A stretch of 64,000 nt of DNA from Pholis gunnellus (taxonomy: Eukaryota > Chordata > Actinopteri > Perciformes > Pholidae): contig OU342818.1 in the NCBI GenBank assembly GCA_910591455.2, positions 16,674,821 through 16,738,820 of the forward strand, read 5' to 3'. The notes beneath the pieces are model-generated. The model was not told the DNA's origin, made no database searches, and was given only the letters and a program-made list of their open reading frames with translations. Shown one piece after another: positions 48,842 to 61,450 of the stretch. Both the position numbers and the translations under genes were made by a program. The stretch's first letter is position 1, and each line of letters begins with the position of its first letter.

Positions 48842-49169
48842 TTAAAATAACAGTGTGTAGCATTTATGGGGATCTATTGGCATATACAATAATAAGTATT
48901 TTTTATTTAATGTATCAATACCTGAAAATAAGAATCTTTGTGTTTTTGTTCCCTTAGCATGGGCCGTTTATATCTACATACAGATCAGGTCTTCTTCACA
49001 GAGCCGAGCGCCATGTTTCTACAGTAGCCCAGAACAGACAAACCAAATGAGTCAATTTGCATTGTCACATTTTCACCTAGGCCACCGTAGCCCGACACAC
49101 TTGGAAGAAAGTGGGGTAAGGTTGCAATCTGCCCTATATGGCGCTAAATCCTACACAATGCACATTTAA
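48842..49169 (+). mobile_element. TTAA-bounded MITE-like element, copy 2 (complete)
   Basis: A 328-bp segment bounded by TTAA at both ends. The inner ends match imperfectly as an inverted repeat (AACAGTGTGTAGCATTTA against the complement of CTAAATCCTACACAATG). The interior holds CCATGTTTCTACAGTAGCCC. TTAA ends suggest a piggyBac-type target. No coding capacity. Confidence 0.6.
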
Positions 49170-50469
49170 CTAACTAGAATTCATCATTTTTGTACTGTAC
49201 AGTATATTACAGTAAATCATTATCAGTGTCATGCAGAATGGACCTCACTCATATAGTCTGTGAGAAAGTTCGCATTTTATTTCAAGGTATTCGTGGTACA
49301 CCGCAACTACCACACCAATGGATGTATATCCAGAGACTTCCTGGTCCAAGGAAGGATATAGAAATGTACTTACAATGCACACGCATTCCCCCTCAAACGC
49401 ACACTATATTCAGCAGCATGGCAGCACTGCTTTACAAATACTCAAGTGTAAGGATCCTTTTATTGTCAGAGTTAGCGCCCACGAAAGCTCTTAACTACTG
49501 TAATGTTCATTCTGACCAGCCGTGTAATTACACTGCCTGTCACCACACAAATCACAGCACACCCGTCATCTGCTGACTTAAATTACCCCCCCCCCCACAC
49601 ACACACACACACACACAGCACCCCCACCCGGCTGCCTCAAAACCACAGAGGAGCCTTAAATCTGAAGAGCTGTAGTGCAGGTCAAAGCCAACCGCTGCCA
49701 GTGTTCACTGATCTCCAAGGTGGAGGAGGTGATCGTAAAGCCCCTGACAACTCTGAGCTGAATCGCCTCCAGGGGACAAGACATGCACTGTAAAAAACAC
49801 AGAGGTACTGTTACATCAATATACAACTCTCAAAACGAAAAGGTCCATTCTAACATGTGCACATCGTAGCTTACTGCATTTACAACAAATGATGTATACT
49901 TTCCATCTGTACTTTGCTTTGCTGTTGGGTAATCCAACACTAAAAACATCATGTCTGCTTTCACTGTTGTCAAAGTCGCATTACTGTTATAAGTGCATAT
50001 TGACGGGAAAAGTCTGTACAACATTACCGCAAAGTAATAAAAAGAAGTTTGACAGGGTTGTCAATGCCCACACTACGGCAAACTAAAACTTTTTACACTT
50101 TATTTGTAAGTAAATATGGTATTTTTAATTCATGCATAAACAAATACATTTTTACCAAATGAAGGTATAGTTAATGGATTGTGTGTACATCTTAACTGAT
50201 CAAATAACATAAAAGCATTTCAATAAATGTGAAATATCAGGGATGGCTGTCATATTTAGTATGTTTTTTAAATATAACTTAAACCATGAAGATTTGTTTT
50301 AGAAAACATTTGTCATCAATTCAGATTCCCATAATATATTATAATGAACAACAATCTATCCACTAATTTACCCTAAATCTGAAAACAAGTTCCTCAAATA
50401 TCATCTGAAAGCAAAAATTGAATATAATATTCATAACTATGTATTCATTAGTGTATAATCACAAACCTT
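49170..50469. other. Intergenic spacer with a poly-C/(CA)n run
   Basis: A C-run and (CA)n tract lie at 49586-49617. No gene recognised; the frames at 49190-49793 have no domain. Confidence 0.45.
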
Positions 50470-50690
50470 TTGTTTGAATGAGCCCTTCATATCGACATAG
50501 GGAGCAGGTCCTCTTCACAGAGTCCTCCATGTTGCACCGCCATGTTTCTACAGTAGCCCAGAACGGACAAACCACACACTGGCTCCAGAGAGACTTTCAT
50601 GTTTTTACGTTACTTGAAGGCCACCGTACTTTTCCGACAGTTTTCTTGGGAAACCGCATGATGCCACCAAATCCTTTCATTGGGGAACAA
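50470..50690 (+). repeat. TTAA-type MITE-like repeat, copy 3 (partial)
   Basis: Contains GAGCAGGTCCTCTTCACAGA, GCCATGTTTCTACAGTAGCC, GGCCACCGTAC, and GATGCCACCAAATCC in the order of copy 2. The termini are lost. Confidence 0.65.
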
Positions 50691-50694
50691 AACA

Positions 50695-53268
50695 TCAGAC
50701 TGTGGTAGATGATTTCATTAAACTGCTGAGTGTCTTATCAAATTTCGACAAAGTGTAATTTCTTCTGCTCATGATTAGCGATGCATTTTTGAATGCAGTT
50801 TGTTTGTTGTTTGATGCAGCAGCGTCAAGACATTCAAACCTTGCAGTGCACCAACTGTTTAGTGGCCAAGATACGGACACCCAAACACCCAAAGGCATTC
50901 TGGGAATTGTAAGAAAGTATTAAAAGAACAAATGCAGATGCAGACGGAGTTACAGTAAAATTAGACTGCAGTTAACATGACAAACCGATGGTATGTGACA
51001 GTGGCAGTGAATGAGGAGGTGACTTAGTTCTACCATGCTGCGTTATGGTTTTATAGTACGACTTCTATTCTGGAGGTCTTTAAGCCTTGTCCTGCTCTGG
51101 TAGGAGGGGTATAATGTGTTCGCTGTGGTGGGCTCATGCCAAGGCAAACACACATGAATAATCTAGATGAAGTATACCTATCAGAACATGTGTCCACCTC
51201 ACCCGTCCTGCACAGTGTGCACCGCAGACTGGGGCAATTGTGGTTCTTCAATTGGCTGGTGATGGAGAGTGGGGTGAATATATATATACTGGGATGAAGG
51301 TCTGACCACTTACTGCCTCAGGGTGAAGCTGAGGATGCAGGCCCAGGCCCTGGGGACAGGGTGTGGTTTAGGGCCTGCAGGGTAATAGGGAGATTTAGGC
51401 ATAAGGACAGAGTGAAAGACAGCAAATGATAAGTAAGTGAATAAGAGGTGGGAGGTGCACTGACTGAGGAAACATGAGCTGGAGAGAATTGTTGTTAAAC
51501 ACTGGATAAGCCACTCACTAACAGCACTGCAAGAAAAGGGACAGTTTAACTTACTGCTCGAAAGTAATTAACAAACAATGTGCGGGTGATTGTGCATGGA
51601 CAAACAGCACTAGGCCACGTAACAATGCTAAGAGCTTCCAAACACTGCTGAACATGACGCACAGCCATTGGTCGGCCCATTCTGAATGTGACATCACTTG
51701 GCTGGCACTGTGAGCCGGCCTACAAAGTCAACAGCTAACGGGCTAACGGGCTAACGGAACTACCAGTACTGCTGAGTACTGAGTACTGCTGAGTACTGCT
51801 GAGTACCTCTCGGACACTCCTTCACGGCTCCCTTTTATTGTTCTGGACGGTACGTTTGGCTAACAGCTAGTGGAACTACCAGTATACACACACTGCTGGA
51901 CCTCGCCACAACTCGGCCACTGCTAGCGGGCAGACAGCTCGGTGAGTGTAAATTAGTTTTTGCAAGATAGCATGATGTGACTTATATGACAACTTCGAGC
52001 CGATTGCCTGTATATATTGCTTGTTTGTTTTGGAGTTACAATGAAATGTGTTTTATGTTTGGTGTCTAGACGGGGGCTTAGCCCATTGTGGGTGCTGTTC
52101 ATTCAATCACTAAATACAGCCACACCTGGCGGAGATCTGCACTCTACTGCGGTAAGGACTCAGCTGTGTGTGCTCTGCCCAGGGCTCACCTTAACCAAGT
52201 ACTTTTGTTGTGTGTTTATTTTGCGTTGTTTCATTTTACAATGTTAATCACGTTTTTAAAACTGTGACCGTAATCTGTGTGGTTTTTCTATCAACCTCTA
52301 TCATTCTCATGCCAATAAAGCGATTTGAATTGAAATTTGAATTTAAAAGAAAATACAATTGAGAATGCAGTTCAGTTGTATGGGAATGTACTTTTGTTGG
52401 GAATTGTGTTTCTGTATTTGGTTGCGTTTTCTTCATTTGCCTCATTTTTTGAGGCAAATGATTGAGACCAATGCAGCACTCCAGGGCCCCGATGCTTGGC
52501 CCCCTGGAGTGCTGCTTGCATTGTTGTTGTGACCCACCATCACTCGTTGACTCCAGGGAAGAGAAGAACAATTTGTTTGTGACGTTAGTACATCCAGCAG
52601 CAAAAGACCTCTAAAGACCCGCCATGGACGACATGATGGACTCAGTCCCCGCTTCTCCACAGAACGCTGTTTGCGTGTTTATTCAAAGCTTGTTGATATT
52701 GAACTAGTCGCGTGTCCATTTTGTGAGAGACAGCAAAATCCTCCTTGTGGCACTGGCACCTCAGTGGCAAGCTTCAGTCAGGCGTCACAACAACGGCAAG
52801 CGAGCGGCACTCGTTCGGCACCCGTCAAGAAGCTGCCGAGCTGAGCGGGCGGAGCAACATTTCCTGAGAACACCCGTTGTTGTTACGATTGGTCAGCTGC
52901 TGTAAATCAGTTTTATCATCATAGTATGAATTTTAGTTGAGTCACCCGTTCTCTGTGCACATCCTCACAGTAACCAAGTTGTACTTTTTTGTTTGTGAAA
53001 CAATTTTTCAACGTAATGGACAAGACAATGAGAATGGACAACAACATGAAGTGCCTTGAAGGGGAATTTATTTTCTTGCGCTCTGCTTAAAGATCCCTTG
53101 TGGCAGTACAGTGCTGGAATGTGTACGCCCAAACTCACGGAGAGAACTCCCGAGCAGGATGTAGGATCAACCAATCAGCTTGCTTGACACGCAGGTCAGC
53201 GCTACACTTGGTTGAGCATTGTGAGGTGAGTCTACACTGTGCATCTGGGCAGGAGCATAATCCCATCT
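50695..53268. other. Intergenic spacer, no gene recognised
   Basis: Short tandem GCTAACGG and TGCTGAGTAC repeats lie at 51730-51808. Short frames (52017-52247, 52248-52571 -, 52442-52660 -) show no domain. TTTGCCTCATTTTTTGAGGCAAA (52436-52458) is a small palindrome. Confidence 0.45.
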
Positions 53269-53269
53269 T

Positions 53270-53397
53270 CATTAACATTAAGGGAACAGTACAGAAATGA
53301 TGGGGGAGAGATGGGGAGTGACATGCAACAAAGGTCCCCGTCCAACTCAAACTTCGTGGTTGGGGCTTTTAAACACCTAGACCACAAGGGCAGCCCA
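53270..53397 (-). mobile_element. Degraded tRNA-derived SINE
   Basis: On the minus strand: GCCCTTGTGGTCTAGGTG (degenerate A box), a degenerate B-box-like region, then GGACCTTTGTTGCATGTCA and CTCCCC. This is the recognisable outline of a common fish SINE, with many substitutions. No functional pol III promoter is claimed. Confidence 0.5.
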
Positions 53398-53600
53398 ATG
53401 ATAAACTGTGGTGTTCCTTTAACTGACGTGAACTAAATATCCCTGAATGTAAAGAATCAGTACTATTATCTATTTATAGCAGCATGAAAAATCAAAGCAT
53501 ATCAATAAAGATAAGGCTTTACGAAACACAATCGTTTCATTTGCAGGGTAATCTGATAAGTGGCTTCGTGGCTGTGCTCTCAGGTTCAGGTTTGGGTGTT

Positions 53601-53632
53601 GGGGGTGGGGGGGTGGGTGGTTGGGTGGGGGG
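53601..53632 (+). repeat. G-rich tract with G-quadruplex motif
   Basis: Five or more G-runs of at least three (GGGGG, GGGGGGG, GGG, GGG, GGGGGG) separated by 1-5 bases satisfy the classical G4 pattern on the + strand. Confidence 0.85.
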
Positions 53633-55334
53633 TTGTTGTAGGTGCACATGCCCTGCTGACCTGCAGTGGAATGTTTGCCCCAAGTTCAATCCCACCCGCA
53701 GGGGATTTCTGGGTTTTTTAAGCGGCCGCTCAGCTCTGTCGCCGACACTATCCAGAGAACCTCGACCGCAACAGCACCTGAAACTTCCAGCAGGCAGTAC
53801 ATTTATATCACCCTGCGACGTCGACCCATCCTCCCCCACTCGCCTCCACCCAATAGGCACGGGCTCACAGTGGATCGCTTGTTTTTGACCCTGGAGTGCC
53901 CCTCCTCATCCTCCTCCACTCTGTCTCCTAGTTGCTGAGAGCGAGAGGTAAATAAAACAATGTGTGGATTAATGATCAAGTGATTTGAAGGCTGTGTTCT
54001 TCCAAGGGCCAGAGCAAACCGCTCTTTATTTACCCAGACAATAAATCAAAATTATGGGCTGTATCAACAATAGAACTGCGCTCCCCAGAGGTAAAAAAAA
54101 AAAAAAAAAATGATAGATCATCAGTGGAAAAGGAGTTTGCTATGAACTAGATGAAGTCCCCCCTGTCTAGTTATCTGACAATAGCTACTCCTTTACACGC
54201 AAAAACATGACAAATTGATTAATCCAGGTTTTTTGCTAAACACTCAGGAATAAGAAAATCCAGCGGGGACCTTTTCACACGGGGGACAAAATCACACAGT
54301 TGTTTCTCCAGATTGATAACATGATGTTGGAAAGTAAACCGCAAATCTACTTTGATCAAGTTTGACGAAGAAAAGTCTCTACCCAAGGTCGATTTACCAG
54401 CTTTTCCTCCCGTGGTTTCTCAAGACCATCTAATGGCTGACCTGAGCCCCGCTAAGGCAATGAAGGTGGGAGAGTTCCAAGTCACCACCAAAGTCAAATC
54501 CAACAAGTCTCCTGTTCTGAGTCCTAGAAAAACAATTATTTGTCTTATTTGTATACTCCAAGTATATCTGTTGTCCGGAAGATAAATTGTTATTTCGCTG
54601 CACGCTTTGAGTGAAGTCGTTCGTGTTACAGTCAAGTCTTTTCTTCTCAAGTCAAGTCTGATCTGGTCAGAGACAAAGGCTTGTACTTGTGGATTCCCTG
54701 TGTTTAGTGTTGAGGGCAGCGCTCAGTGTTCCCCAATCTCTCAACATGTACGTCTCGTTCAGCTTCCCCCGGAGCTGCTGCTTCACCCAGGAACAGCTGT
54801 ATCTGCTTATGGCTGACATGCAGAGAGTAGATCCTAATTGACTGTTGCATTAGATTTGCTTGTCAGGCTGCCAACTCCGGCTCGAAACAGCGAGTGGGCT
54901 GTGGTTCTCTGGGAGTGCTGCAAACGTCTAGTCATGGCTTTGAGCGTGTACGGTTTGGTAGGAATGTGCGTCCACGCAGGCTGCTTCTGCCCTCTTGTGG
55001 ACCAGAGCTGTAATACAGTAAAGGACGGATCTGAGTCGGGTTTCATACAATTGTCTCATTTCTCTTGTGATGCTGATTTTTGCACATTTTGATTATAACA
55101 AGCTACATAAAGGGACGACATATGTAAATATCTTTCCAGATACAGTGTATATTTTATTATTTACAAAAGCATTGTTCACCTTAAATGTATTGGGGTAGAA
55201 GTTCCCCTTTCAGAACACGTTTTAATAGTTTTAATTGCAAACAACAATACATTTACAGAAGAACAAGAGGACAAGAACAAGGAATACAGGGCAGTTTACA
55301 ACATTCTGTCAGGGGATGAGAGAAGAAGATGGTG

Positions 55335-55337
<3 letters not shown>

Positions 55338-55381
<44 letters not shown>
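55338..55381. repeat. (GT)n microsatellite
   Basis: About 44 bp of uninterrupted GT. Confidence 0.96.
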
Positions 55382-55382
<1 letters not shown>

Positions 55383-56107
55383 GTTACAGCCCAGCTCAAA
55401 AGCTACAACAAAAATGGAGGAGCGGAAGAGTATTTATTAGCACAGTTATACGAACAAATGTGGAAAGTCAGTGAAGTCAATGACACAAACTGCCGTGTCA
55501 GCAGAGCAAGAGAAGGTCCATGTTCAGGTGATGTGGATCAGAAGAGCCAGGAAAAGGAAAACAGACCTATTGGATTAGAGGGGTCACACGATTTCAGTTC
55601 ATCAAACATAATGAATATACGGCATTCAATTTTTCATTAGAAATGCACTTTCTTATTATGCATCTACAAATAAATATTCTCAAATGAATTTTTTTTCACG
55701 AAATGTTTGTGAGAATTTCTCAGGAAATTAATATTTGGACAATCCATACATACTTAAATGAGTTTTAAAAAAATGTACTTTTACCATCAGCATATTTTGT
55801 AATCCTAGTCTTTGTATGAACTAATTAATTAAGTAATGTCAATTTAAATGTATTACATGGATCACTGCAATAATTTAAGGCCGTATTCATGAAAGTGTAG
55901 TTACTTGAGAAGATAATTCAAACCACAAAGTTGCATGTATAATTGATCTTACCTCCAGTTTCAAATACGATCTATTTGAAATGTACTATTTCAGTGGTGC
56001 AATCATTTCACAGGTTAAAGGTCACTCTTGATCTAAACTTTAATTTTGGTTAAACAGTTTAGGCTGGGTAGCCTTGTAAAGGGCCAACACGACACATAAA
56101 ACTCACA

Positions 56108-56278
56108 GGTGGCGACTGTGGCGGAGTGGATAGCAGGGCCGTCCTTCAATCAGAGGACCGGCGGTTCGATCCCTGGCCCACTAGTTGCTTGTTGATGTGA
56201 CCTTGAGCAAGACACTTAACCCCAACATTGCTAATTGTAAGTCACTTTGAATAAAATGAAATGACTGTAATGTAATGG
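56108..56278 (+). mobile_element. tRNA-derived SINE
   Basis: About 170 bp. TGGCGGAGTGG (56119-56129) matches the pol III A box TRGYNNARNNG exactly, and GGTTCGATCCC (56163-56173) matches the B box. After a short body, the tail TTGTAAGTCACTTTGAATAA (from 56235) ends in TGACTGTAATGTAAT, closely matching the 3' tail of the LINE fragment at 3284-3330. A tRNA head plus a LINE tail is the standard SINE layout. It is not a tRNA gene: no acceptor stem pairs around the boxes. Confidence 0.85.
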
Positions 56279-59144
56279 CTCCTCCCACTTCACAGTTATA
56301 TTGGAGCGGAGTAAACCAGATCATTATGAAGATTTACTGGGATCACAATCGTGCTCTCGCCAAATGGCGTATGAACGACACAACAATTTGTAAGTCATTT
56401 AGCATTTTAAATAACAAGCAAGTGACATAGCATAGTGTACGTAGATATTTTAAGCCCAACCATGATGGGTGTCCTAAACCTAGCTAAGTGGTTTTGTTCC
56501 CTAAACCTGTGGCCGTTTCCCCAGTAACGATATGGCGTAAAATGACACGCTTAAAAATGTCATGCTATTCATACACCTTCCCATGAGATCAGGTTGGTAT
56601 ATACATCTCGTCTTTTGAACAAATGCAGATCACTTCAAAACTAGATATATTCACGTATTTATTGTTAATATCCCAGATTTAATTATGCCAAATAAACATC
56701 TTCTCAGATTTATTTTTTTTCAGTAATAAGCAGACTCCCGTGGACATCTGTGAAAAACGTATTTGTGACAAAAACAAATGTATACCAGGATAAAATATGA
56801 TTTTTAAAGAGACCAGGCTGGACATTTCTACATGACAAAAAGCCTAATTATTACAACAGCCATTCCTTCAGGCGTCACAGTCTTTTCCAAATGCTGAGAT
56901 AACTCAGTGCGTGACCCGCGTCTCAGGTTGCTTTGTTGGTTTTGGAGGCAGATGACATGATATCAACAAAGTCTGGTGTTGCTTCACCCATTCCCCCCCT
57001 CCCCCTCCCCCCTCCCCCCCTCCCCCGCATCAGCCTACATGTACACAGGCCATGAACCGCTATCAGAGCCGTGACTCTCGTAGGCCTCCCGGCTCCACAT
57101 CCTCTCTCCTTTACCGCTCTGAAAAAAACCAGCCAAGTCAGTGTTGACAGACAGCAGGTTTACAGGACCCGTCAGGCATTAAAAGATTTGATCCTCACTG
57201 GAAAGAAGAAGGGCCTTTGGGGGACGAAGAGTCTGAGGGGCCCGAGCCAAGAATCCTCGCTAACTTTGCCGTCACGGTCAAGGAGAGGTTCATGCTCTCG
57301 TGTCTGATTGAGGGCTGTGGGAGCGTGTTGTCTTCTGCTTTCATATGTGTCAGCGCTACATGTGTTTAAACTCCACATTTGAGTTTTAGTTATTATTAGC
57401 TTTTATTTCCTCTACATTTGTAATAGCTACAGTAATTCCAGGGAAACGGTCACCTTGAGTATAACATGTTGCTATTCACACTGAAGAGATTTTTATCATA
57501 AGCTGACTTACATTTACACCCAATCCTGACTACGAGTGAATGCTAGTGCTTCTGCATGATATGTAACATTTTCACTATAACTTTCAATAATAATAATATA
57601 TTTATAATATATCAGATGTGCTGTGATTTCAGCTTGATTTGTTTTCCTGAAAAATGAGATGGCTGCTGTGCCTTTTCTTGAATTTTCATTGAAATTTCAT
57701 TTTTTTTACGCTTTTTGTTAGTTTTTGTGCGAAAGTCCAGCAACACGCACACAAATGAGGGATGTGAAAGTGCTCGCAAAAGTAATATTCATGGACCTCA
57801 ATTATGCTCGCGGATATTGAAATTGATTGCCTCCATAGTTTGGGTTCATATAACTATGAAAGTTGCGTGACAAAAACATCAACGTTGACTTCTCGTTTAA
57901 CTCGGGGAACAAACTGCGGCCTCCTGGAAGAACGATGGCTGTTTGTTGCAGCTATCCCCCCCATCGTGTGCACTGCTGTGGTCTTTATACTTCCTTGTTC
58001 ATAATTCCACGGATAACATATACTGTAGATCATTTTGTGGAATATCTGAGAATTAAGGCGCATTACGTGTTCATAGTTATAGCTACAAACGCTGGATGAC
58101 ACCAGCCTGATTGTAGAGCACGGCATTACATGTTTCAGTTCCAGTTTCATCTAAATGGCCAAAAAACCCATTACTGCATGTAAAGCTGTATTAATGGACA
58201 TGTATTATATTATATATATATGTATATATATGTGTGTGTGTGTGTGTATTTTTTGTAACTATTGATATATAAAAATATACGTTTTTGAGAATCAATACAC
58301 TGTCACAAAACATAATGTGTACTCAACAGTATCGCTGTTTTCTTACAGCTCTATTCATAAACTGTGTGATTCACTTAAAAGTCTGCTAACACACACGTAT
58401 ACATAGTTGACTTCCAGGTGAGTTGAGGGAAAGGGTGGATGGCGGGCAGGGCGGCTGATGGAGGTGGGGGAGGCTCACAGGAACTGATAGGACCTTTGAT
58501 TACAGTCATCTCCACTGACCCCAGAAAGACTGCGGTGTTGGCAGCAGCTCCCCTGTCTAATCTCCAGCTGCTTAGTGAGTAATTGGAAGTGAGAGCTTAT
58601 GTATTTTTGTAATGAGCTGACAGCATATTTCCACTCCTTGCCCAAAAGGTTAGCCTAATCAACATGGTCACGCTGTTTCTCTGTTAGTGACAGCTCTCGC
58701 CACAATGGCTGTGACAAAACAAAACGTCAAGCGGCGGACAGATGTGTGTGTGTGTGTGTGTTTTGGGTGGGCTTCAACTGCTCCCCCAGCTCTGCATCAA
58801 CATCACTCCTTCAGTCGGCAGCCTTCGACGAGAAGCCCGGCTTGCTTGCTTTGCTTTAAAAGCCCTCTTGTCCCCGCCATGATAGATGATTTATACGGAT
58901 GTGGCATTTGTGTGAATGTGACCTTTAGAATGTGTCACACTGAGCAAGTCCCAAGCTACACACACCCCCAACGCACACACGTCGACCTTATTCACTTGAG
59001 CTGACGGTAGCAGCGGTTACAGATGTGTTTCAGAAAACCTGCAGAGATTGTATAAGAGAAACAAGTAACATGTGCCTGCAACGTTTCCTCATACAGCGGT
59101 TCATATGATATCTTACCAGGCGGTAACCTCTGGCCAATGCAGAA
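56279..59144. other. Intergenic spacer
   Basis: Contains CCTAAACCTAGCTAAGTGG (about 56474), a relic of the 23-kb repeat family, a pyrimidine-rich C5-7/T tract (56995-57026), and short (TG)n runs (58228-58247, 58743-58761). The segment 57760-58100 is non-repetitive and may be regulatory. No gene recognised. Confidence 0.4.
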
Positions 59145-59697
59145 GTGTCTTAAAGCTGCATTCTCTCTAGTGTCCACCAGGGGGCGACTCCTCTGGTTGT
59201 ATAGAAGTCTATGAGAAAATGACTCTACTTCTCTCTTGATTTATTACCTCAGTAAACATTGTAAACATGAGTTTATGGTCTCAATCTCTAGTTTCAAGTC
59301 TTCTTCAATACAGCATGATGTTTATTTAGTAAATGATGGTCCATTTAGAGTCAAACAGACCATAAAGCAGGGGATGCTTTAGGGCGGGGCTACCTTTTGT
59401 GATTAATAATCACGTCGTTGTCTGGTCTGGGAGTTGTCCATGTTTTTATCTTCAAACTTTAACTCTTGCACAGTGTGTTTTCAGTTCATGAAAGTTTATT
59501 GTAACATTTCGTCACCTAAAAATGTCTTTTTCAGTGTTCGGTTGTACTTCGCTCCACCCTCTCCGGTCACTTCTGGTTGCAGAAAAACATGTTGGTGGCG
59601 GCCAAAAAACAAAATGCCAAACTCGAGGCTTCAAAACCGTAGTCCACAAACCAATGGGTGACGTCACAGTGACTTCGCCTACTTCTTATAAACAGGT
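59145..59697 (+). repeat. Dispersed teleost repeat, CAAACCAATGGGTGAC family (longest copy)
   Basis: From TAAAGCTGCATTCTC and GTCCACCAGGGGGCGACTCC through ACCATAAAGCAGGGGATGC to AATGCCAAACTCGAGGCT and CAAACCAATGGGTGACGTCA. The final 160 bp aligns with the copies at 18960 and 44458. Apparent ORFs across the repeat (59434-59794) are not genes. Confidence 0.65.
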
Positions 59698-60839
59698 TAT
59701 ATATCTTACGAAAAGTCATTTTGTTATTTTTCATGTGCCCTCGAAACAAAACTGCTTTATGTTTTGGATAAGATTTTGGTTTGATTTCAAATAAGTATGG
59801 AATTGGTGTTACCTTAGTACAAATGTTACATAACAAATAAGTCAATATTGACTTCTGGTTTCACACAGAACATGGGTGAAACCAGGAATCCAAGAGTTTT
59901 TAGGGCAAAACCCGCCCGGGCAAGGATTGGCCAGGTGTCCATGCTAACTGAGGTACCAGTTACCTAATGTGTTCAGGTCCTATGCCCTGACCAATGAGTT
60001 ATCCTGACTCTAAACTACTCAAGGTCAATGCCTTAACCAATCGCCTCTGCCTCAACCAGCTACACAGGGCAGGTCTTACCAAGTAAAGCAGTGGGATTCA
60101 TAATAATGCGACACGTGTCCGCTCCAACCTCTTCCCTTTTTAGGTCTTTGACACCCTTTACACTATCTCACCTGTTCCAGATCAAGATTATATGGATTAC
60201 CTTTGAATCAATTGCATGGGTTATATTCAAATTATAGTGCGTTTCTACCAACAGTGTATGAGGACAGCCTGGTGCATGGCATGATGGGAAGAATGGTGTG
60301 GAGTAGGGCTCTGTCATTCCTCGATCGTTCTCCTCAGCTGGACCAGGACCTCTTACACTCTGCTCTGCTTTCACAATTACCAGCCACAGAGGAATAATAA
60401 GTAAAAGTGACAATTTAAGTCGTTAAAATGAAAATAAATGTGTGAGTTCATAGTGAAATGATGTCGTTTTTGTTCAAGATGCAACATGTTGATTCCTGTT
60501 CTCAGAACATTCCCACACCAAATGATTCAGGAACAGAAATACACAGCCTGGGCAAAATGCCACAAAGTAAAACTTCTAATGTGAATCAAAAGCACCAGAA
60601 CCAGTTGTTTTCACAGCTGTTGGTTTTGACTCACTGAGTGTGAGTGTCAACTCCACTAACCATCAATATAAGAGCATGTTGTGAGAACAAGTTGTCTTCC
60701 AACACAAAGACTTTAAGTTCGTGTCTCCTTGATTCTTTTAGCTTTAACATCAAACACGTATCACTTGCTCTGACTGCATCATCTCTTTCATCTTCTGCTG
60801 CATCCTCCAGCGCTCTGTGTCATCTGTATCTCTGTCCAA
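59698..60839. other. Intergenic spacer
   Basis: GTGAAACCAGGAATCC (59876) recalls the GGTGGATGGATG repeat family. The 64-codon frame at 60203-60397 is not recognised. No gene called. Confidence 0.4.
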
Positions 60840-61005
60840 CCTCAAATAACCATGATGATGTCATCAGGTTATTACTTGAGTTTTTACAAAAAGCATGTGT
60901 TAGACACTGGGGACTGGGAGTTTGACAGATGTGGACATTTACCAGACAGGAAGGGTCTAATGACAGACTATTGAGTTGCATTATGGGAAATGTAGGATCC
61001 AGGGT
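60840..61005 (+). repeat. Dispersed repeat, copy related to 17880-18020
   Basis: Shares ATGATGTCATCAGG, GAGTTTGA, TTTACCAGACAGGAAGGGTC, and GAGTTGCATTA with the 17.9-kb segment in the same order and orientation. Confidence 0.6.
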
Positions 61006-61449
61006 TTTGAGAGTTAGACTGAAAGTCAGCAAACATGTATTCACTTTCACATCTTTCATTACATTTTCTTCCCTCTGCATGAATCTTTCTCTTCTTGGAC
61101 ATTTTGGGATTATTTGTCGATCTTTTTCAACTCCATCACTTGTTTGAAAACCGCTTTACGGGCTGTTCTCTCTCCTGTCCACCTGTTGTGATAGTTTTAA
61201 TGTCGGCACAGAGACAACATGTTGCTGTGAGTGAATAATAGTAATAATAGTGGTATAACGGATCGCTGTCGATCTGTGAGCCGTACGGATCCCCCCTCAC
61301 GGTTCGGCAATTACACAGTTTACCTTCACCATCACAGTGTGAAAGAAAATGTAAGTGGGAAAGTTAAACGCAGATATGGAAAAACTGATGTCTAGCAGCA
61401 GGATGCCGTCATTTTGCGGGTCACAAAATCAACATGCATGTTGTTCATG
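61006..61449. other. Intergenic spacer, possible DNA-transposon remnant
   Basis: GGATCGCTGTCGATCTGTGAGC and ACGGATCCCCCCTCACGG (61260-61305) resemble fragments of fish DNA transposons, but no termini are visible. Confidence 0.3.
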
Positions 61450-61450
61450 G

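Larger units (their letters stand above)
53401..56105. other. Intergenic spacer
   Basis: Contains a G-rich tract (53601-53632), an A-run (54092-54109) and a (TG)n microsatellite (55338-55381). The longest frames (53484-53888 + and overlapping ones) have no recognised domain. Confidence 0.45.

Noticed and set aside
53484..53938. Overlapping 134-, 107- and 90-codon ORFs
   Set aside because: Three frames are open at once because of low-complexity G-rich and GC-rich sequence; no domain, splice signals or family resemblance.
56119..56173. Possible functional tRNA gene
   Set aside because: A and B boxes are present, but there is no acceptor stem or clear anticodon arm and the unit continues into a LINE-type tail, so it is a SINE.
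59434..59794. Overlapping ORFs of 75-92 codons on both strands
   Set aside because: They lie across a dispersed repeat also present at 18960 and 44458.
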